Below, in pieces: positions 57,801 through 64,000 of a stretch of 64,000 nucleotides of DNA. The notes under the pieces were generated by a model. That model ran no database searches and was not told the DNA's origin. It saw nothing but the letters and a program-made list of their open reading frames with translations. Source of the DNA: Theristus sp. LFF4_11 (lineage: Eukaryota > Nematoda > Chromadorea > Monhysterida > Xyalidae); the NCBI GenBank assembly GCA_030248135.1, contig JASANC010002447.1, positions 1-64,000 of the forward strand, given 5' to 3'. Both the position numbers and the translations under genes were made by a program. Numbering within the stretch: the first letter of the stretch is position 1; each line of letters starts with the position of its first letter.

Positions 57801-59733
57801 TAGTCAGCCCACAATAATATTCGCGTGACTGACAGATCCTTGCTGAGGCACTTGCTCGCATGCAGCTGTTTCGCTTGGTCCTCAGCCACAATTCTCACCG
57901 TCACCGTTGTGTTGTCCAACTGTTGTTTGATGCCCAGACGGTCGCCTAAAATATTAGCTTTTTTAAAATGATTTCGAGCAAAATAAAATGAAACTCTGCC
58001 AATTTCAGACTTCACCGATCAAAAGGCGCACGGCCGCCGTAAATTTATGCTGCGTCTTCAGCACTGGCTCCGGTTGACTGGCGACAATGAACGATCTGCG
58101 AATGTGGAAAACAAGTTCAGTGAAACTGTAAAATAAGTGCAATTTGCGCCTCCTGGCATTTGAATATGGCGCGCTGATTGGCTGCATCGAGCTGGTTGGA
58201 CCAATCAGTGAGGCCATCAGCTCAAAAGCAGTCAACCAACCGAAACTGATTACCGTATTATATGCTGTTCCTGCAGTTTTTGTCGGAGTCACTGCGTTTC
58301 GCGACATAAAATGAAACGATGGCACAGCATTTACAATTGGACTACTGTTCCATCTCGTTTCCTCAACCACCAACATTGTACTCCATTCAACTGCCCGGAT
58401 TTGCTTGCATTGCACAATATAAAGGCAACCACCGCGCGACGCACTGTGATATGAGCACCCATAGCAGTTTGGTCAGATGCTCCACGATCTCCTTCACCGT
58501 TTTGGCGCACTGTTGCGCAGCGTTGTCGGACAACTGCGGACCGCGTTGCACGAGATCAATCAGCCAGGACGCACGTGTACGCAGCTGCCAGCAGTGCTCG
58601 GCCAGAAATTCGAATCTGGCGCATTCAATCGAACATTGAAATATATGCACATGAACTGGCGAGTCAATACGAGTCAGTATTATGTCACTTTCAAATTGAG
58701 CGTCTTGAATCAGCCGTTTCTTTGAATCACTGATGAGTATACCCCTCTTCTGCGGGTCAATGTTGCCCAAAAGAAGTGTCCGTTTTCAAATAATGAGACT
58801 GATCAGTAGAGTTCACCGGAGTGAAAACGTCAGAACCGCGCGTACTCGCTCTGTATTTCATCGAGTTGCTCGTCCCTGTTGTCAAACGGCGCACCAATCT
58901 GCTCCATCTTCTGGTGTTGCTTCCATTCGAGCAGTTGCTTTCCGATTAGATTGTTTTGCACCAGTGCCAACTGCTGTACACCCTCGTTCAATTTTGACAG
59001 AAGCACCTTTGAGAACGATACAAAAAACATGAGTGAGTAGGGTTTGGTGATCTTGACACTTGACACAAGAGCAGGAAATAAACGTGGAATTGACAGAAAC
59101 CAAACGAAAAAATAACTGGTTTTTGCGCTGAACCTGACGTTTCTGCGTCAACAATTGATACAATGACGCCGCCTTTTGCTGTTTCTCCTGCATCGCCTTT
59201 TTCGCCTGCTCAATCAGCGATTTCTCTTGAGTCAATCCATTTTTGCCCTCCAGTTGTTGAATTCGTGCTGGAAGAATAAGAGTTCGGCAACAGTCCAGTA
59301 AAATCAAACCCAAAACTGCAGATTAAGGCCGACGCCAATTAGTTTTTGCACACAAATTCATTGCATGCTGATTTGCTTTTTTCAAATGAAATACGTGGTG
59401 CGTTAACTGACACTGGTACTGTTGCAGCTCAGTCAGAACGTTCACGAACTGTGCCTGCACGTTGTTGTTGTCTTGGTACAGCCCATCACTCTCCTGCAAC
59501 ACACCAACTTCGAAAATGGCAAACTCGAGTACCACGCGTTAGCTACCCTACTATTCAGTCTAAGCTCCCATTCTTCCGTATGGCGATTGGCAGTTTTCGA
59601 CGAGAATTGGATGAAATAAAGATCAAGCAGTAACAGCGAGCAAAAAAATTGGGAACTCGAATTATCTGTTCCCGCTTCATCTCACCTTAGTTCGTTCGAT
59701 GAGGTTCGCTTTCAGATCATCGATTGATAGCAT
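54810..59733 (-). CDS. STAT transcription factor, multi-exon
   Basis: Latent cytoplasmic factor that dimerises through phosphotyrosine-SH2 contacts and activates genes. Start at 59733 (MLSIDDLKANLIERTK), so coiled-coil exons begin at once (ESDGLYQDNNNVQAQFVNVL, KNGLTQEKSLIEQAKKAMQE, NEGVQQLALVQNNLIGKQLL, CWQLRTRASWLIDLVQRGPQ). DNA-binding domain: RRSFIVASQPEPVLKTQHKF, TAAVRLLIGEV, TLSLPLMVTVHGSQDCDAQA. Linker: NWAPNPSTDIQVTWPQLATV, SEKLYGKP. SH2: WLCGFVSKQEASEMLVRN, FLLRFSDTQTGAVSIAFV with the phosphate-binding Arg. Activation Tyr: AGPDGYIGSEVIMVAKG, after YPDIDKALVLKRF. The Ser/Pro-rich C-tail ends MDYECVPELCGHFC. No STAT N-terminal (tetramerisation) domain is visible. Not every small N-terminal splice junction could be resolved. 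Confidence 0.92.
57470..57633. mobile_element. Palindromic MITE, CAGTCGAACTCTAA family, copy 3
   Basis: Starts CAGTCGAACTCTAAATTATA after TA. The inner arms ATCAGCTGATTGGTTGGTGA and TCACCAACCAATCAGC are inverted copies. In a STAT intron. Confidence 0.75.
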
Positions 59734-60029
59734 GTTCGCAGGTAAAACTCTGCGAATGCAATCTCAGTCAATTGAAGAATCGTGAAATACAAACAGCAGA
59801 GAATTGGATTTGAAATATTTGTATTTATTAACTCCACGGACCAAAAAACCGTGAAAACATCCATGAAACTCACAATTAGTGTTCAGTACAATAACAACTT
59901 TATTCACGATCTGGCATAAGTTTTTTGAACAATTATAACAATAACAATTGAGCAGCTAGTTTTTAACAAATCAGCAATGAACGGACTCGCTCCACACAGT
60001 AAAATTAATTGGCGCTAAGACGTCAGCTT
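59734..60029. other. Short intergenic gap, STAT to TSR2
   Basis: About 300 bp, AT-rich, holding the STAT upstream region and the TSR2 3' end, with AATAAC/ATAACA runs. Nothing else seen. Confidence 0.5.
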
Positions 60030-60787
60030 TTAACTTTTCTTCGGTCGAATTTTTGTTTTCGCCGTCACCAACGTCCACCCATCTTCTGACATCGGCTTTG
60101 AAATGGGCAATTCATCAGTTTCCATTGATTCCCCCGACTGACTCGTCAACGAAGCTTGCACATCGTTCACGGCACCAGTTGACCGCCAGCCACCATTAAA
60201 ACACTCGCCATTTTGGCCAGCCTCCACTTGGATATTCGCGACTCCATTCGAGCTTGTTTCCTGAATCTCAGAATCCTCCAATTCGTTCTCTGACGACTCA
60301 GAATGCGCCTTTTGTGCGTGCTCTGTTTGAGCAGCTCTGCCCTGTCCAGCTTTACGACGTAACACGGCCATCAATTCATCCAGACGGTTTGTTTCGTTGC
60401 GTTTCGCAAATGTCCAACATTGACAGAGCGCCCGTGCGGTCGCATCGACCGTGCCGTCCTCGAACAAAACGTTGAATTCGGCGTCCAAAATTTCCGACAT
60501 CCAGTCGGCAAGCTGCGTCGTGAAAACAAAAAGGTACATTTTCTGCACATGTTAAAAAACGGTTGAATTGTTTTTATGGAACGCTTATTACTGGGATATC
60601 TCACCTCATTATCACAAACGTTCGCATTTTGTTGCTGAAAGCGTTCCACCACACACTGTTGAAACCATTGGTCTTTTTCAATTGAATTTGACCCAGCGTA
60701 CCCCGAATGAACAATATGCTGGTACGGCGGCCAAAACGAGAATATATCACGCACTGCCGACTCGAACAGATGCAGCGTTTGCTCCAT
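60030..60787 (-). CDS. TSR2: TSR2 family 20S pre-rRNA processing / eS26 chaperone, 2 exons
   Basis: Escortin that delivers ribosomal protein eS26 to 40S precursors. Exon 1 is 60605-60787 (MEQTLHLFESAVRDIFSFWP, then QWFQQCVVERFQQQNANVCD). Exon 2 is 60030-60512. Using the acceptor at 60513-60514, the join reads NANVCDNE|LADWMSEILD, which aligns without gaps to human TSR2 up to FNVLFEDGT. An earlier acceptor (AAAATGTACC) would add 9 residues and break that alignment. The protein (221 residues) has an acidic Ser/Glu-rich middle and the family's C-terminal motif EDGWTLVTAKTKI. The start lies about 1 kb upstream of STAT on the same strand. Confidence 0.92.
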
Positions 60788-60899
60788 TTTTGTCTCGTGT
60801 CGTTCGTTCAATTTCGTTCCAGTTATGGTTCCTAAAAACGTAAACTGCGTTTCAGAGCTGCAGGCTGCATGGAATATGGAATGTATTTTTATTTTAATG

Positions 60900-61115
60900 A
60901 CTAAATAGGAGAATTTTTTTTTCAAAATTAATTTAAAAACTCCAAAATGCCGGAACCGGAAGAAAATCTGATGGTCGACAAAAATAAGTGATGAGCTGAG
61001 TTCGAATACTGCACTTTTAGAATTAAATAAGGCTGTTTTGGCCTTTAAGATTGGCAAACTTTCATGAAAATTATCCTCCGACTCCGACGTCAATCTGAAC
61101 CTACCTTTTGCAGCA
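60900..61115. repeat. Larger GGTTCGAA-type element fragment, left of MITE
   Basis: Shares GCTGAGTTCGAATACTGCAC, AAATAAGGCTGTTTTGGCC and CCTACCTTTTGCAGCA with 47020-47160. Continues at 61793 (GCAGCATGTGGATCCAAACC) after the MITE insertion. Confidence 0.65.
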
Positions 61116-61792
61116 TAGGGTTGTTAAAAAAACCAAAAATCTTCATTTTTGTTTTGTTTTTTTAAATTAAAAAAAATTTCAAAAATCAAAGTTGTGCTAA
61201 ATCAATCAGGGAGTTCGAAAAACCACATATGATATGCAAGCGCCTCCCGAATGACTCCCGTATGGCGGAACCTTGATGATTTTGTTTTGGAGACCTCAAT
61301 TACCCCTTTTCCAAACCGTTACCATGCTTGTTACTCTTCTTGTGTTTTGACTCCCAAAACGTCACCAATTGTCCCCAGCGAAAGTGAAGACAAACATACC
61401 GGCTTGAAATTCAATCAATTCTGATGATGATGTGGCGACGACACGACACGAAGCAGCAACCAGACAACGTAGCGCTTGCAAACGGAGCAGCTCAGACGCT
61501 CTGCGAGGCGAATCGTCACCTTATCTGCATCGGAAATGGTAAGCCAAGTTTTGGGACGCTCAAAAACTTCATCGCAAAAGCCTAAAATCAGTCGGTAAAA
61601 CGGTCCAAAATTGACTGCTGACGGTTTTATAAGGTAATATCAAAAAAAATTCGTTGAACTTTCAAAAAATTGTGTTAAAATTGAGGTTTTCAAAGCATAT
61701 TAGAGAAAATTTTTTCGAATTTAAAAAAATCGGCATTTTTGTTTTTGTTTCAATCACTTTTTTTAAATTTTGATTTTTGTTTAACAACCCTA
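61116..61792. mobile_element. hAT-like MITE, TAGGGTTGTTAA family (copy 1)
   Basis: 677 bp, starting TAGGGTTGTTAAAAA and ending TTTAACAACCCTA. Flanks TTGCAGCA (61108-61115) and TCGCAGCA (61793-61800) are an 8-bp duplication with one change. The interior includes CAATCAGGGAGTTCG, GCGCCTCCCGAATGACTCCC and CGAATCGTCACCTTATCTGC. Confidence 0.85.
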
Positions 61793-61853
61793 TCGCAGCA
61801 TGTGGATCCAAACCCAGTCGTGTTTATCGTTCCAGTTGATTTTTCTGTGTTCC

Positions 61854-62092
61854 ATAGTATTGTGGATTTATTCAAACGTGTCCAGACTAAAATAACGTCA
61901 TTTGCTTTAAAAACGCCCGTTTGTCAAAGCACAGGCTCTAAAATGTCAGTTTGACATGACTGATTTGACATTCACCATTTGTTTACGGGAAGAAATCGGC
62001 TAGACGGAATGTGAACCGCAAGCGCATGTTTGGCGGCACATGACGTCATTTCAGTGGGGCACGTTTAAAAAAATAGGTCATACTTACTTGAA
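61854..62092. repeat. Dispersed 240-bp repeat, copy 2
   Basis: Same orientation and about 90 percent identity by eye to 20344-20585 (TTTATTCAAACGTGTCC ... TGACGTCATTTCAGTGGG ... AAAAAATAGGTCATAC). Confidence 0.8.
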
Positions 62093-62145
62093 TACTTCAG
62101 ACAGAAAACGCACCGGTTCACGTTGTTGTTGATGGACAACGCCCA

Positions 62146-63555
62146 GGGTTCGAATTTTTTTAACTTTAATAATTTTTTTTAAATTAGGGATTTTTAATTA
62201 ATTTTTTCAATTAATCAAAAAAAACGAATTTTGACCATCAAAATTGTACTTTCATCTGAAAATGCGTTTAAGACACTTTCCACAGAAGGTGTCATTATTA
62301 GGGTTGTTAAAAAAAACAAAAATTGTCATTTTTGTTTAAAAAAAAAATTAAAAAAAAAATTTCAAAAATCAAAGTTGTGCTAAATCAATCAGGGAGTCCG
62401 AAGAACCACATATGATATGCAAGCGCCTCCCGAATGACTCCCATATGACGGAACTTTGCAGATTTTGTTTTGGTGACCTCAATTACCCCTTTTCCAAACC
62501 GTCACCATGCCTCTTCTTGTGTTTTGACCTCCAAAACGTCACTAATTGTCCCCAGCTAAACCAATGCTAATGTGAAGACAAACATACCGCCTTGAAATTC
62601 GATCAATTCTTTTGATGGTGTCGCGACGACACGACACGAAGCAGCAAGCAACCAGACAACGTAGCGCTTGCAAACGGAGCAGCGAGCACAATCGAACGCT
62701 CTGCGAGGCGAATCGTCACCTTATCTGCATCGGAAATGGTAGGCCAAGCTTTGGGACGCTCAAAAACTTCATCGCAGATGTTGTCGTAGCCTAAAATCAG
62801 TCGGTAAAACGGCCCAAAATCGACTGCTAAAGGTTTTACGAGGTATAATCAAAGAAAATTTTTGTTGAACTTTCGAAAAATTTTGCCAAAATTGAGGTTT
62901 TCAGAGCATATTAGAGGAAAATTTTTCAATTAAAAAAAAAAAATCGGCATTTTTGTTTTTGTTAATCACTTTTAAAAAAAAATTTCATTTTTGTTTAACA
63001 ACCCTAGTCATTATGCTTTTTGCCCAGAGTTTTGTGTGGATTTTGTTTTTGGCAGAATTTCGATAGAAGCTTGTGCAATTGGTTTCATGAGCTCGTTAAT
63101 GGACTAAAAAGCAGTAAATTATTTTGGTTTTACCTTCAAATTGGAGGAAACCTATTTGTCAACTCTTGATTGTTGCCGATTTGTCGTCTTGAAGAAACGC
63201 GGCGTTGCCCATCAACAACAACGTGAACCGGTGCATTTTCCATCTGAAGTATTCAAGAAAGTACGGTGGAACACAGAAAAATCATTTGGAACGAGAACCA
63301 CGACCTGGTTTGGATCCACATGCTGCAAAAGGTAGGTCCAAATTGACGTCGGAGGCTAATTTTCACGAAAGTTTTTGCCAATTTTAAGGACCAAAACAGC
63401 TTTATTTCATTCTGAAAATGCCGTTCGAATTTGTTGTCGACCATCAAAATTTTCTCCGTCCGGCATTTTTGAATTTTTTTTAAATTAATTAAAAAATTAA
63501 ACAACTTTTTTTGATTAAAAAAACGGAATTTTTACTTTTTTTCGAACCCTACCCT
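62146..63555. mobile_element. Larger element with GGTTCGAA inverted ends, split by a MITE
   Basis: Left end AGGGTTCGAATTTTTTT at 62146 and right end TTTTTTTCGAACCCTA at about 63555. Interior blocks (GACCATCAAAATTGTAC, GATGCGTTTAAGACACTTTC or close variants) recur at about 46280-46430, 47020-47200 and 60900-61115. It is interrupted by 62299-63006. Target duplications were not found for this element. No transposase seen. Confidence 0.55.
62299..63006. mobile_element. hAT-like MITE, TAGGGTTGTTAA family (copy 2, nested)
   Basis: 708 bp, TAGGGTTGTTAAAAA to TTTAACAACCCTA, with a perfect 8-bp duplication GTCATTAT (62291-62298 and 63007-63014). Inserted into the larger GGTTCGAA element. Interior nearly identical to copies at 61116 and 63622. 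Confidence 0.9.
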
Positions 63556-63621
63556 AGACGCATCGTAGTTTCGTGTTTCGACCTAAACTGTTTCACCAAT
63601 GTCTGTTTCTTCAGTGTGATG

Positions 63622-64000
63622 TAGGGTTGTTAAAAAAAACAAAAATCGTCATTTTTGTTTTAAAAAAAAAAATTTTTTTTTTTTAAAAAAAAATTTCAAA
63701 AATCAAAGTTGTGCTAAATCAATCAGGGAGTCCGAAGAACCACATATGATATGCAAGCGCCTCCCGAATGACTCCCATATGACGGAACTTTGCAGATTTT
63801 GTTTTGGTGACCTCAATTACCCCTTTTCCAAACCGTCACCATGCCTCTTCTTGTGTTTTGACCTCCAAAACGTCACTAATTGTCCCCAGCTAAACTAATG
63901 CTGAGCGAAAGTGAAGACAAACATACCGCCTTGAAATTCGATCAATTCTTCTGATGGTGTTGCGACGACACGACACGAAGCAGCAAGCAACCAGACAACG
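63622..64000. mobile_element. hAT-like MITE, TAGGGTTGTTAA family (copy 3, cut by window end)
   Basis: Begins TAGGGTTGTTAAAAAAAAC and follows copy 2 almost base for base to the end of the window. The left flank GTGTGATG (63614-63621) should recur as the right-hand duplication outside this window. Confidence 0.85.

Overview
This is a gene-rich but repeat-laden piece of nuclear DNA from an animal. Genes are split by introns of about 50 bp to over 1 kb with GT-AG boundaries. Exons are GC-rich and introns AT-rich. The gene set is metazoan: STAT, SEC13, PA2G4/EBP1, TSR2, a CYP4-type P450, linker histone H1 and a QSOX-like thioredoxin protein. A nematode or nematode-like ecdysozoan fits best. The H1 globular domain resembles nematode H1, the STAT seems to lack the N-terminal domain (as reported for nematode STATs), and a PMP3/UPF0057 proteolipid is present, a family found in nematodes but not usual in insects or vertebrates. 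The species cannot be named from sequence alone.

Layout. 0-18 kb, all minus strand: CYP4 P450 (0.3-3.8 kb), PA2G4 (4.6-7.7 kb), a 1.05-kb hAT-like element and a SINE-like repeat (8.3-9.7 kb), two unrecognised membrane proteins (10.0-11.4 and 12.0-13.7 kb), PMP3 (14.8-15.2 kb), an Asn-rich secreted thioredoxin-fold protein (16.1-17.2 kb) and a small unknown gene (17.5-18.1 kb). 19.5-27.5 kb, plus strand: three successive secreted Cys-pair proteins. Two are paralogues with a Ly6-like ending. The third joins galaxin-like di-cysteine repeats to a Kelch propeller. 28-32.7 kb, minus: a Pro-rich, synaptopodin/myozenin-like cytoskeletal protein. 36.6 kb, plus: a small membrane protein. 37.4-41.5 kb, minus: SEC13, with a foldback minisatellite element in an intron. 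41.7-49.3 kb: almost only nested transposable elements and G-tract DNA. 50.3-53.9 kb, plus: two tandem histone H1 genes sharing a promoter block. 54.8-59.7 kb, minus: STAT. 60.0-60.8 kb, minus: TSR2. 61.1-64 kb: nested MITEs.

The most striking non-genic feature is a set of four unrelated element families, each with terminal inverted repeats and 8-bp target duplications readable by eye: CATAGTTGTTC, TAGGGTTAGGG, TAGGGTTGTTAA and TAGAGTTGCCACGG. They look like non-autonomous hAT elements. They insert into one another, into introns and possibly into an old exon. Two further palindromic families have TA-type ends like Tc1/mariner MITEs.

The genes do not form one pathway. Most are housekeeping (translation and ribosome: PA2G4, TSR2; secretion and nuclear pore: SEC13; chromatin: H1). 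The 19.5-27.5 kb block is a local cluster of secreted or surface Cys-rich proteins and is the best candidate for undescribed biology.
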